Source: Chryseobacterium sp.
GTDB taxonomy: Bacteria > Bacteroidota > Bacteroidia > Flavobacteriales > Weeksellaceae
Assembly: GCA_003248755.1 (NCBI GenBank)
Contig: QFQW01000116.1
Coordinates: 1-8,031, forward strand
Length of the DNA stretch: 8,031 nt
Direction: 5' to 3'
The notes beneath the pieces were generated by a model. The model worked only from the letters and a program-made list of their open reading frames with translations. It did not search any database and was not told the DNA's origin. This document shows, in pieces, positions 1 to 5,794 of this stretch. The position numbers and the translations under genes are program-made. How positions within the stretch are numbered: the first letter of the stretch is position 1; every line of letters begins with the position of its first letter.

Positions 1-1219
1 AATTATTTGCGGGTTGATAAAATGCTGTTCCTTTGATCTCGTCTGGTAGAAATTCTAGATCCACAAAATTACCATTGTAAGAATGAGCATACTGATAATC
101 TTTGCCATAATCAAGGTCTTTCATCAGTTTGGTCGGTGCATTTCTGAGATGCAATGGAACAGGTAGATTTCCGGTTTTCTTCACAAAAGCCATCGCTTCA
201 TTAATTGCACTGTAAGTCGAATTGCTTTTCGGTGAAACAGCGAGATAAACAGCGGTCTCACTCAGGATAATTCTTGCTTCCGGATTTCCGATGACGTTGA
301 TGGCCTGGAAACAATTATTTGCCATTACAAGCGCATTTGGATTGGCCAATCCAATATCTTCTGCTGCAAGAATCACCATTCTTCTTGCAATGAATTTGAT
401 ATCTTCGCCGCCAACCAGCATTCTTGCCAACCAATAAACTGCGCCATTTGGGTCGGAACCACGCATTGACTTGATGAAAGCTGAAATGATATCATAATGT
501 TGCTCTCCGTTTTTGTCGTACAGAGCCATATTTTCCTGAAGAACAGACAAAACATCTTTGTTGGAGATTTTATTTTTTTTTACCGATTTGAATTGATTAA
601 GAACCAGCTCTACCGAGTTGATCAACTTCCTTGCATCGCCTCCGGAATATTGAATAAACGCTTCTTTTTCTTCGAGATAGAATTTAGTGTTATGGATTTC
701 GTTGTATTTTGAAACAGAAATATCAGCCAGTTGTTCCAGTTTTTCAAAAGTCAAAGCTTTCAAAATATAAACTTGCGAACGAGAAAGCAAAGCGGAAACC
801 ACTTCAAAACTTGGATTTTCTGTGGTTGCACCAATCAGAATAATCCAACCTTTTTCAACTGCGTGAAGTAAGGAATCTTGTTGAGACTTGTTGAATCTGT
901 GAATTTCATCAATGAACAAAATTGGACTTTTTCCTGAGAATAGATTTTGCTTTTTAGCTTCATCGATAATATCCCTTACATCTTTAACACCAGCTGAAAC
1001 GGCTGATAATTTGTAGAATTTTCTGCCAGATTTTTCAGAAATGATTTCAGCCAAAGTCGTTTTTCCAGTTCCTGGTGGTCCCCAAAAAATGAGAGAATTA
1101 ATGGTGTCATTATCCATCATTCTTTTGATGGTTCCGTTTTTTCCTGTGAGATGTTCTTGACCTAAAACATCATCCAAAGTTTTTGGACGTAGAATTTCGG
1201 CAAGTGGAGAATTGTTCAT
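1..1219 (-). CDS. rarA: Replication-associated recombination protein A (RarA/MgsA), AAA+ ATPase, 3'-truncated by window edge
   Basis: RarA is a cytoplasmic AAA+ ATPase of the clamp-loader-like group that acts at stalled replication forks. From the ATG at 1219, 406 codons are visible and no stop is reached; the family usually has about 420-450 residues, so only a short tail is missing. Visible motifs are Walker A GPPGTGKT (residues 47-54), Walker B ILFIDEIHRF (100-109), sensor 1 GATTENPSFE (130-139) and the arginine finger in LLSR (R147). The C-terminal tetramerisation part follows, with SDPNGAVYWLARM from residue 255 and AEDIGLANPNAL around residues 286-297. The N-terminus NNSPLAEILRPKTLDDVLGQ is the usual family opening, which supports this start. 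No Shine-Dalgarno sequence is present, and a TAnnTTTG box lies five bases upstream of the ATG. It is separated by 105 bases and a terminator from the polyprenyl synthase gene upstream, so it is probably transcribed alone. Confidence 0.96.
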   Translation of the reverse strand, partial: MNNSPLAEILRPKTLDDVLGQEHLTGKNGTIKRMMDNDTINSLIFWGPPGTGKTTLAEIISEKSGRKFYKLSAVSAGVKDVRDIIDEAKKQNLFSGKSPILFIDEIHRFNKSQQDSLLHAVEKGWIILIGATTENPSFEVVSALLSRSQVYILKALTFEKLEQLADISVSKYNEIHNTKFYLEEKEAFIQYSGGDARKLINSVELVLNQFKSVKKNKISNKDVLSVLQENMALYDKNGEQHYDIISAFIKSMRGSDPNGAVYWLARMLVGGEDIKFIARRMVILAAEDIGLANPNALVMANNCFQAINVIGNPEARIILSETAVYLAVSPKSNSTYSAINEAMAFVKKTGNLPVPLHLRNAPTKLMKDLDYGKDYQYAHSYNGNFVDLEFLPDEIKGTAFYQPANN

Positions 1220-1223
1220 ATTT

Positions 1224-1231
1224 CAAAATTA
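1224..1231 (-). promoter_or_regulatory. Candidate Bacteroidota -7 element (TAATTTTG) for rarA
   Basis: On the minus strand TAATTTTG matches the Bacteroidota -7 consensus TAnnTTTG. Only the bases GAAAT or fewer separate it from the ATG, so transcription would begin at or next to the start codon. No good TTTG is seen at the -33 position (19 bases upstream reads TTCC), and such 8-mers arise by chance in AT-rich DNA, so confidence is low. Confidence 0.35.
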
Positions 1232-1264
1232 CGGAATTAAAATTTTCGGAGGAATTAAATTATA

Positions 1265-1302
1265 CTAAAAACCCTTTCAAAGTTCTAAACTTAGAAAGGG
1301 TT
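1265..1302 (-). terminator. Intrinsic terminator of the polyprenyl synthase gene
   Basis: Plus-strand bases 1270-1278 (AACCCTTTC) pair with 1294-1302 (GAAAGGGTT). After one A/A mismatch the stem continues as AAGTT (1280-1284) with AACTT (1288-1292), closing on a three-base loop. That gives 14 base pairs in all. Read on the minus strand, the stem runs into GGGTTTTTAG, which supplies a short U tract, and it lies 22 bases after the synthase stop codon. The plus-strand side has no T tract, so it should work mainly for the minus-strand gene. Confidence 0.75.
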
Positions 1303-1324
1303 GATTTATATCTTAATGTAAATA

Positions 1325-2302
1325 TTAAAGCTTTCTGCTAATAACGTAATCAAGCATTAATTTTAATGATTCTTTAGCTTCGTTATCAGGAAATTCAGCA
1401 AGGATATTGAGTGCTTTTTGCTGGTAATTTTTCATGGTCTGGATGGCGTAATCCATTCCACCAGAAGATTTCACAAATTCTACTAATTCTCGCACTTTTT
1501 TGGAATCGTTATTATAACGCTTTATCGTTGCGAAATATTTTTTATAATTCTCAGGACTTGCATTCTTCAAAGTATAAATCAAAGGCAAAGTCATCTTCTG
1601 TTCCTTGATATCGATTCCAACGGGTTTTCCAATGATATTACTAGTCTGATAATCAAAAAGGTCATCCTTGATTTGGAAAGCCATTCCCGTATAAGTCCCA
1701 AATTCCTGCATTTTTTTCGCAGTCGCTTCGTCTACACCGTTGGATAAAACACCAACTTCACAACACGCCGCAATCAAGGTTGCCGTTTTTTGACGGATTA
1801 TTTCGTAATAAACATCTTCCGTAATGTCCAGTTTTCGAGCTTTTTCCAACTGAAGCAATTCACCTTCAGACATTTCACGAATCGTTCTAGAAATTACTGC
1901 CAACAAATCAAAATCCTTGTTATCTGTAGAAAGCAAAACCGATTTAGAAAGCAGATAATCACCCACCAAAACCGCGATTTTATTCTTCCAAAGTGCATTG
2001 ATAGAAAAGAAATTTCTGCGCTTAAAACTTTCATCCACAACATCATCGTGAACCAAAGTTGCTGTGTGAATCAGTTCAATCATACTTGCGCCACGGAACG
2101 TTTTTTCGTTGACATTTCCGACCAATTTTGCGCAGAGAAAAACAAACATCGGACGCATCTGTTTCCCTTTTGTCGTCACAATAAAACGCGTCACTTTATC
2201 CAACAGCGCCACATTACTTTTCATAGATTCATAAAACTTCTGTTCAAAAAGTTTCATTTCGTCAGAAATCGGAGCTTTGATTAGTTCTACTGTATTGGCC
2301 AC
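1325..2302 (-). CDS. All-trans polyprenyl diphosphate synthase (IspB/octaprenyl-type family), GTG start
   Basis: This enzyme extends farnesyl diphosphate with isopentenyl diphosphate units to make the polyprenyl side chain of menaquinone. The 325 residues match the usual family length. Visible motifs are GKQMRP (46-51), the first aspartate-rich motif DDVVD (86-90) followed by R95-R96, the KT pair (172-173), and the second aspartate-rich motif DDLFD (213-217) after FQIK. The residue five positions before the first motif is alanine (A81), a small residue expected of long-chain rather than farnesyl or geranylgeranyl synthases. Flavobacteria typically carry MK-6, so a hexaprenyl product is a reasonable guess, not shown by the sequence. 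The start at 2302 is GTG (MANTVELIK); no in-frame ATG lies between it and the upstream stop, and the next ATG (residue 16) would cut the N-terminal helix. It ends in TAA, followed by a strong terminator. Confidence 0.94.
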   Translation of the reverse strand: MANTVELIKAPISDEMKLFEQKFYESMKSNVALLDKVTRFIVTTKGKQMRPMFVFLCAKLVGNVNEKTFRGASMIELIHTATLVHDDVVDESFKRRNFFSINALWKNKIAVLVGDYLLSKSVLLSTDNKDFDLLAVISRTIREMSEGELLQLEKARKLDITEDVYYEIIRQKTATLIAACCEVGVLSNGVDEATAKKMQEFGTYTGMAFQIKDDLFDYQTSNIIGKPVGIDIKEQKMTLPLIYTLKNASPENYKKYFATIKRYNNDSKKVRELVEFVKSSGGMDYAIQTMKNYQQKALNILAEFPDNEAKESLKLMLDYVISRKL

Positions 2303-2360
2303 TGTTCGCGTTTAAAAATTATATTTTGGAGCAAGACGATTGGATTTCTATTCACTTTTT

Positions 2361-2421
2361 CAACCCGCTTTTCGCTATATCTTTTTTCCAAAGAAAAAAG
2401 GATGTCGCTACAATCGGGGCT
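2361..2421 (-). ncRNA. Structured flavobacterial intergenic element (possibly the Flavo-1 type), orientation inferred
   Basis: On the minus strand GCCCCGATTG opens the element and AAGCGGG closes it. CCCG (2418-2415) can pair with CGGG (2367-2364). Inside, an 8-bp hairpin CTTTTTTC/GAAAAAAG (2393-2400 with 2381-2388) closes a four-base TTTG loop. The hexamer TAGCGA appears on each side of the hairpin (2405-2410 and 2372-2377). I recall very similar blocks (CCCCGATTG.AGCG, a T-rich/A-rich hairpin, ATAGCG.AAAGCGGG) between genes in many flavobacterial genomes. They may correspond to the Rfam Flavo-1 motif, but that identification is from memory and unverified. It lies between a secreted-protein gene and the polyprenyl synthase gene, so it could be a 3' end element of the first or a 5' leader element of the second. 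No T tract follows, so it is not a classical terminator. The plus-strand frame across it (2326-2592) reads as low-complexity protein and is not a credible gene. Confidence 0.5.
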
Positions 2422-2552
2422 ATGTTGAGGATTTGTCTTTCGTCTCACCGGAAAAACTGTTGTAAAAATATCAAGAATTCTGAAATATCAAAGCATTATA
2501 TAAGGCTTAATATTCAAATTATGATATCTTACATCCAATTTTTATTATTCTA

Positions 2553-2560
2553 CAAATATA
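2553..2560 (-). promoter_or_regulatory. Candidate -7 element (TATATTTG) upstream of the polyprenyl synthase gene
   Basis: TATATTTG on the minus strand fits TAnnTTTG and begins just one base after the stop codon of the secreted-protein gene. A transcript from here would have a leader of roughly 245 bases that includes the structured element before reaching the GTG at 2302. No clear -33 TTTG is present at 17-23 bases, so the call is weak. Confidence 0.25.
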
Positions 2561-2561
2561 A

Positions 2562-3440
2562 TTATTCTAAATCTTTAAACGGAATGAAATAAAGACTTTG
2601 AGGCACTTTTTTGATTTTAATACTGAATCGTTCTCCCGAAATGTAAATTCCCTTTTCTGCGGCTGTAATTCCTTCAATTTGTCCGACATTGTAAGCCCTT
2701 CCAAGAAAATATTTTTTTAGAGGCTTATTGAAGAAAAGATTTCCGGTTTCATCTTTCTCAAAAATCATCAGATAAACCGACGCATTCTTAGTATAGCCAA
2801 CAACATATAATTTGTTTTCAAAAATAGAAGCATCTGTCACAACAAAGCCTGTATCGAAACTTTCGAGTTTTTGAGCCGGTTGGCTTTCTGTCAGATTTTT
2901 ATCAATGACATAATGAGAAACCGTATTTGTAATCCATTCTTTTGTGAATAGATGAATGTTTCCGTCCAAGAAAATCATCGCTTCAGCATCAAAATTGTTA
3001 TTGATGTTTTTCGGAGTGAAATCGGTTTGTTCAGGATAAAAAAACGAAATGGTTTTAATTGAATCAACAATCAAGGAATCATTTCTGAAAGGGATTTGAT
3101 AAATTTTCAAATCTTTTCTTGTTCCCAGATTGTTCCCGAATTCTCCAATGTAGAAATTTTTTTCATCATTGGTAATAGCTTCCCAGTCAATGTTTTTAAG
3201 ACCGGTTTTGTAAGTTTTTTCGATGTCTGAACTGCCTGCTTTTATTTCGAAAATCTCGCTGGTATTACCACTATCATTAAAGGAAAATAATCTTCCGTCA
3301 ATATTCGTCAGTCCGGAAGATTCTTTCAGGGAATCGCTCAAAATAGCAATTTTATATTTCCTGAGATTCAGCTTTTCAATTTTCTGAGAAAAACCGAAAA
3401 GTGAAATCAACAAAAATTGGATTACAAATATTTTTTTCAT
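2562..3440 (-). CDS. Secreted, cysteine-free propeller-like protein of unknown function
   Basis: The 292-residue product begins with a typical Sec signal peptide: MKK, a hydrophobic stretch (residues 4-17), then a likely cleavage near FSQK (about residue 19). There is no cysteine, so it is not a lipoprotein, and no type IX sorting domain is visible at the C-terminus. Evenly placed acidic motifs recur: ESSGL (40-44), NDSGN (55-59), DWEAIT (85-90), FDAEAM (150-155), VTDAS (201-205) and QIEGIT (254-259). This suggests beta-propeller blades. ESSGL, NDSG, DWE, the FYIGEFGNN stretch (96-104) and K109/Y114-IP resemble a widespread family of secreted proteins with an ESSGL-NDSG-DWEDIA-GDIGDN signature. 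I recognise the pattern but know no experimentally assigned function. The ATG at 3440 is 27 bases after the hydroxylase stop, suggesting co-transcription. A hydrolase or ligand-binding role is possible but unproven. Confidence 0.85.
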   Translation of the reverse strand: MKKIFVIQFLLISLFGFSQKIEKLNLRKYKIAILSDSLKESSGLTNIDGRLFSFNDSGNTSEIFEIKAGSSDIEKTYKTGLKNIDWEAITNDEKNFYIGEFGNNLGTRKDLKIYQIPFRNDSLIVDSIKTISFFYPEQTDFTPKNINNNFDAEAMIFLDGNIHLFTKEWITNTVSHYVIDKNLTESQPAQKLESFDTGFVVTDASIFENKLYVVGYTKNASVYLMIFEKDETGNLFFNKPLKKYFLGRAYNVGQIEGITAAEKGIYISGERFSIKIKKVPQSLYFIPFKDLE

Positions 3441-3467
3441 TTGATTAACTTCAAAATCGAATGGAAA

Positions 3468-4391
3468 TTAATTTTGCTTCTCAGTTTTCTTTTTCTTGGC
3501 CCAATATTCCTTTTGATACTGCTTTACGGTTTTTCCGGTTCCATCGTGTCGCCAACCGGGAGAATTGAAAAGATAATTGAACCTGTCTCCGATGGTCAAA
3601 TTCGGCTGTTTCAGGTCTTTCCATATTTTTCGCCATTCATAGAGTAGAGTAGTCATGGGTCCATCATCTGGCATCTTCGGATAAATTCCGAATTTCACCG
3701 GAACATTTGGGTCTTCAGGTTCAAAAGTTCCGAACAATTTATCCCAAAAAATGAAAACCATTCCCATATTCCTGTCCAGATATTTGATGTTACAACCGTG
3801 ATGGACTCTATGGTGTGAAGGGGTTACAAGAATATATTCCAGAAAGCCCATTTTTTTGATGGTTTGTGTATGAACCCAGGTTCCATAGACCTGACCAATG
3901 GCATAACAAACCATTATCGTCCAGGGATTGAATCCTAAAAATGCCAACGGCGAAAAGAAAAGATAGCGGTACAGCGGTTGGAAAACCGGGCTTCGGAATC
4001 CCGTGGTCAAATTAAAATACTCCGAATTGTGATGGGTGATATGAACTGCCCAAAAAATTCTGGAACGGTGGTCTGCCAAATGGTGGAAATAATAAGCCAA
4101 ATCCGTTGCCAGAAAGCATAAAATCCAGTAATACCAAGTGGAAAGATTGAAATCGAACAGCCTGTATTGATAGAAGAAAAACATTACGGCCATCGCAAAA
4201 ACCTTCATGACAAGGTCTAATCCGAAGTTCATCAGCGCCAGATAAATATTTGTGAAAAGGTCTTTTCTGCTGTAAAGCTTGGCTTCCATTATATGACTGT
4301 AAAGCATCTCTGCCAAGATAACAACAGCGTGAAGCGGAACTGCCCAAACATAAACGCTTTCCAAGGCGTTTTCACCAAAAATGAATTCCAT
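3468..4391 (-). CDS. Fatty acid hydroxylase/sterol desaturase superfamily membrane protein, alkylglycerol monooxygenase-like
   Basis: This is a 307-residue integral membrane di-iron oxygenase of the fatty acid hydroxylase superfamily. Hydrophobic segments lie at about residues 14-31, 47-74, 85-102 and 145-170. The histidine clusters that bind the metal are complete: HHLADH (103-108), HITHH (117-121), H174 and HHRVHH (193-198). The blocks THHNSEYFNLTTGFR, WVHTQ, GFLEYILVTPSHHRVHHG and the following WDKLFGTFE closely resemble animal alkylglycerol monooxygenase (TMEM195), as I recall it, so an ether-lipid or other lipid substrate is more likely than a sterol. The C-terminus is lysine-rich (WAKKKK). 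The frame stays open upstream to a TTG at 4454, but I chose the ATG at 4391 because a promoter-like sequence lies at 4452-4479, which would leave the longer version untranscribed. The secreted-protein gene follows after 27 bases. The exact substrate is unknown. Confidence 0.92.
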   Translation of the reverse strand: MEFIFGENALESVYVWAVPLHAVVILAEMLYSHIMEAKLYSRKDLFTNIYLALMNFGLDLVMKVFAMAVMFFFYQYRLFDFNLSTWYYWILCFLATDLAYYFHHLADHRSRIFWAVHITHHNSEYFNLTTGFRSPVFQPLYRYLFFSPLAFLGFNPWTIMVCYAIGQVYGTWVHTQTIKKMGFLEYILVTPSHHRVHHGCNIKYLDRNMGMVFIFWDKLFGTFEPEDPNVPVKFGIYPKMPDDGPMTTLLYEWRKIWKDLKQPNLTIGDRFNYLFNSPGWRHDGTGKTVKQYQKEYWAKKKKTEKQN

Positions 4392-4451
4392 TTTATTAAT
4401 TTGTCGGGTTATTAAAACAGGAAAGTAATTTCCCGGGTCTATTTTGTTTAA

Positions 4452-4479
4452 CAAATATACAATCTATTTGTATTTCAAA
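4452..4479 (-). promoter_or_regulatory. Promoter candidate for the hydroxylase-secreted protein pair
   Basis: On the minus strand TTTG (4479-4476) and TATATTTG (4459-4452) are separated by 16 bases, close to the Bacteroidota -33/-7 arrangement (usually 17-23). Transcription would start near 4447, giving a leader of about 55 bases to the ATG at 4391. It lies within the 117-base gap after the rlmN stop, where no terminator hairpin is visible, so some readthrough from rlmN is possible. Confidence 0.5.
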
Positions 4480-4508
4480 TATTTTGTTTATGTTAAGTCA
4501 ATGATTTG

Positions 4509-5543
4509 TTATTCAGCGGTTTTGTTTGCTAATTGCCCACAAGCCGCATCGATATCACCGCCACGGCTTTTTCTTATTACGATTGTAATTCCGGCTTTTT
4601 CCAGTTCACGGACATATTTTTGTTCAGCTTCAATACTTCTGTGGTCAAATTTTCCTTCACCAATCGGATTGTATTGAATCAAATTGACTTTACTTGGAAC
4701 TTGTCTGCAATATTTGATTAAAGCTTTGATATCTTCGTCTCCTTCATTGATTCCTTTCCAGACGCAATATTCAAAAGTGATTGGAGAACCGGTTTTCTGA
4801 TACCAATATTGAAGCGAATCCATAATATCAGTAAGAGGAAATTTCTCGGAAAAAGGCATTATTTCGTTTCGTTTATGCTCAATTGCAGAATGAAGGGAAA
4901 GTGCTAATTTTACTTTCAACTCTTCATCGGCAAGCATTTTTATCATCTTCGGAATTCCCGATGTCGAAACCGTTATTCTTCTTGGCGACATTCCCAGACC
5001 GTCCGGTTTTGTGATTTTGTAAATAGCCTCAACAACGTTTTTGTAATTCATCATCGGTTCACCCATTCCCATAAACACAATGTTTGTGAGAGGCCTGTCA
5101 AAATATAATTTGCTTTGACGGTCAATCAGCGCAACCTGGTCCACGATTTCTGCAACTTCCAGATTTCTCATTCTTTTGAGTTTAGCAGTAGCACAGAATT
5201 CGCAGTTCAGAGAACATCCGACTTGAGAAGAAATGCAGGCTGTGCTTCTGGATTCAGTTGGAATCAGAACAGATTCTACCATGAGTCCGTCGTGAAGTTT
5301 TACGCCATTTTTTATCGTTCCATCGGAAGATTTTTGTAATAGGTCAACAGCAATCGGATTGATGAAAAAATCACGCGAAAGATTATCACGGAGGTTCTTA
5401 GAAAGATTCGTCATCTCATCAAAAGAATGCAGATTCTTGCTCCAAAGCCAATCATAAACCTGCTTGGCACGAAACGGCTTGTCACCAATTGTGCTGAAGT
5501 AATCTTTGAGCTGGTCGAGGGAAAGTGTACGGATATCTTTCAA
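4509..5543 (-). CDS. rlmN: Dual-specificity 23S rRNA (A2503-C2)/tRNA (A37-C2) methyltransferase RlmN, TTG start
   Basis: RlmN is a cytoplasmic radical-SAM enzyme that adds a methyl group to C2 of A2503 in 23S rRNA and, in characterised members, of A37 in some tRNAs. The 344 residues match the family length. The 4Fe-4S cluster motif CxxxCxxC is C110, C114 and C117 (QVGCSLNCEFCA). C103 corresponds to the conserved cysteine seven residues before the cluster (E. coli C118), and C335 in DAACGQL corresponds to the methyl-carrying C355. GMGEPMMNY (159-167) and SLHSA (216-220) are the usual SAM-binding segments. The start is TTG at 5543: the family-typical MKDIRTLSL follows it, and upstream codons contain no ATG before a TAA stop. 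A -7 box 20 bases upstream fits this start. All catalytic residues are present, so it should be active. Confidence 0.96.
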   Translation of the reverse strand: MKDIRTLSLDQLKDYFSTIGDKPFRAKQVYDWLWSKNLHSFDEMTNLSKNLRDNLSRDFFINPIAVDLLQKSSDGTIKNGVKLHDGLMVESVLIPTESRSTACISSQVGCSLNCEFCATAKLKRMRNLEVAEIVDQVALIDRQSKLYFDRPLTNIVFMGMGEPMMNYKNVVEAIYKITKPDGLGMSPRRITVSTSGIPKMIKMLADEELKVKLALSLHSAIEHKRNEIMPFSEKFPLTDIMDSLQYWYQKTGSPITFEYCVWKGINEGDEDIKALIKYCRQVPSKVNLIQYNPIGEGKFDHRSIEAEQKYVRELEKAGITIVIRKSRGGDIDAACGQLANKTAE

Positions 5544-5562
5544 TGTATTCTGAGAATTTTTG

Positions 5563-5593
5563 CAAAGATACGCTTAATAGAGCAAATTTAAAA
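5563..5593 (-). promoter_or_regulatory. Promoter candidate for rlmN (TTTT-N19-TATCTTTG)
   Basis: On the minus strand TATCTTTG (5570-5563) matches TAnnTTTG, with TTTT (5593-5590) exactly 19 bases upstream as a one-mismatch -33 element. The expected transcript start is about 5555-5558, leaving a leader of roughly 12-15 bases before the TTG codon. This supports the non-ATG start, because no other start codon lies closer. Confidence 0.5.
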
Positions 5594-5729
5594 TCTTCGA
5601 ATATAATAATAGATTAAAGTTATAATTGCTAAATTCAAAAAAATATTAAAACACTTTATTTTGTAAGTTTAACATTGATAATTTGTTACATTTTTACATT
5701 ATTGATTTCCATTATCATATTAAGGTATT

Positions 5730-5745
5730 ACGAATTTTGATTCGT
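5730..5745. promoter_or_regulatory. Palindrome ACGAAT-TTTG-ATTCGT, possible operator
   Basis: A perfect 6-bp inverted repeat with a four-base spacer ends two bases before the TTTT (-33) element of the GAF-gene promoter candidate. That is a position used by activator or repressor sites. Read as RNA on the plus strand, it is a weak hairpin followed by CTTTTTT, so it also resembles a short terminator, but no plus-strand gene lies upstream to need one. Confidence 0.3.
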
Positions 5746-5746
5746 C

Positions 5747-5777
5747 TTTTTTAATAATTTGATATTACTTACATTTG
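5747..5777 (+). promoter_or_regulatory. Promoter candidate for the GAF-domain gene (TTTT-N19-TACATTTG)
   Basis: TACATTTG (5770-5777) fits TAnnTTTG, and TTTT (5747-5750) is exactly 19 bases upstream, the same arrangement as for the divergent rlmN. Transcription would begin near 5782-5784, giving a leader of about 11-13 bases before the ATG at 5795. The rest of the 251-base divergent gap (5594-5729) is AT-rich and shows nothing else that I can support. Confidence 0.45.
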
Positions 5778-5794
5778 CATTGATTTTTACCCTT

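Noticed and set aside
373..555. Minus-strand 60-codon frame
   Set aside because: It is an out-of-frame reading of rarA, which is continuous through this stretch.
1790..2284. Plus-strand 164-codon frame
   Set aside because: It lies entirely antisense to the polyprenyl synthase, whose motifs are complete; composition (many H, Q, N, R, F) is typical of a shadow frame.
2361..2421. Intrinsic terminator for the secreted-protein transcript
   Set aside because: The hairpin is not followed by a T tract on either strand; the minus strand continues into GATATAGCGAAAAGCGGG.
2326..2592. Plus-strand 88-codon frame in the gap between the secreted-protein and polyprenyl synthase genes
   Set aside because: It runs through the structured element, and its translation simply follows the hairpin and AT-rich DNA; it also overlaps the 3' end of the secreted-protein gene. 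No promoter or domain supports it.
4012..4347. Minus-strand 111-codon frame in another phase
   Set aside because: It overlaps the hydroxylase gene in the same orientation but a different frame; the hydroxylase frame carries all the histidine motifs.
5730..5752. Intrinsic terminator reading on the plus strand (6-bp hairpin plus T run)
   Set aside because: The stem is short and has only two GC pairs, and there is no plus-strand gene upstream. The T run is better explained as part of the -33 region, so I listed the palindrome as a possible operator.
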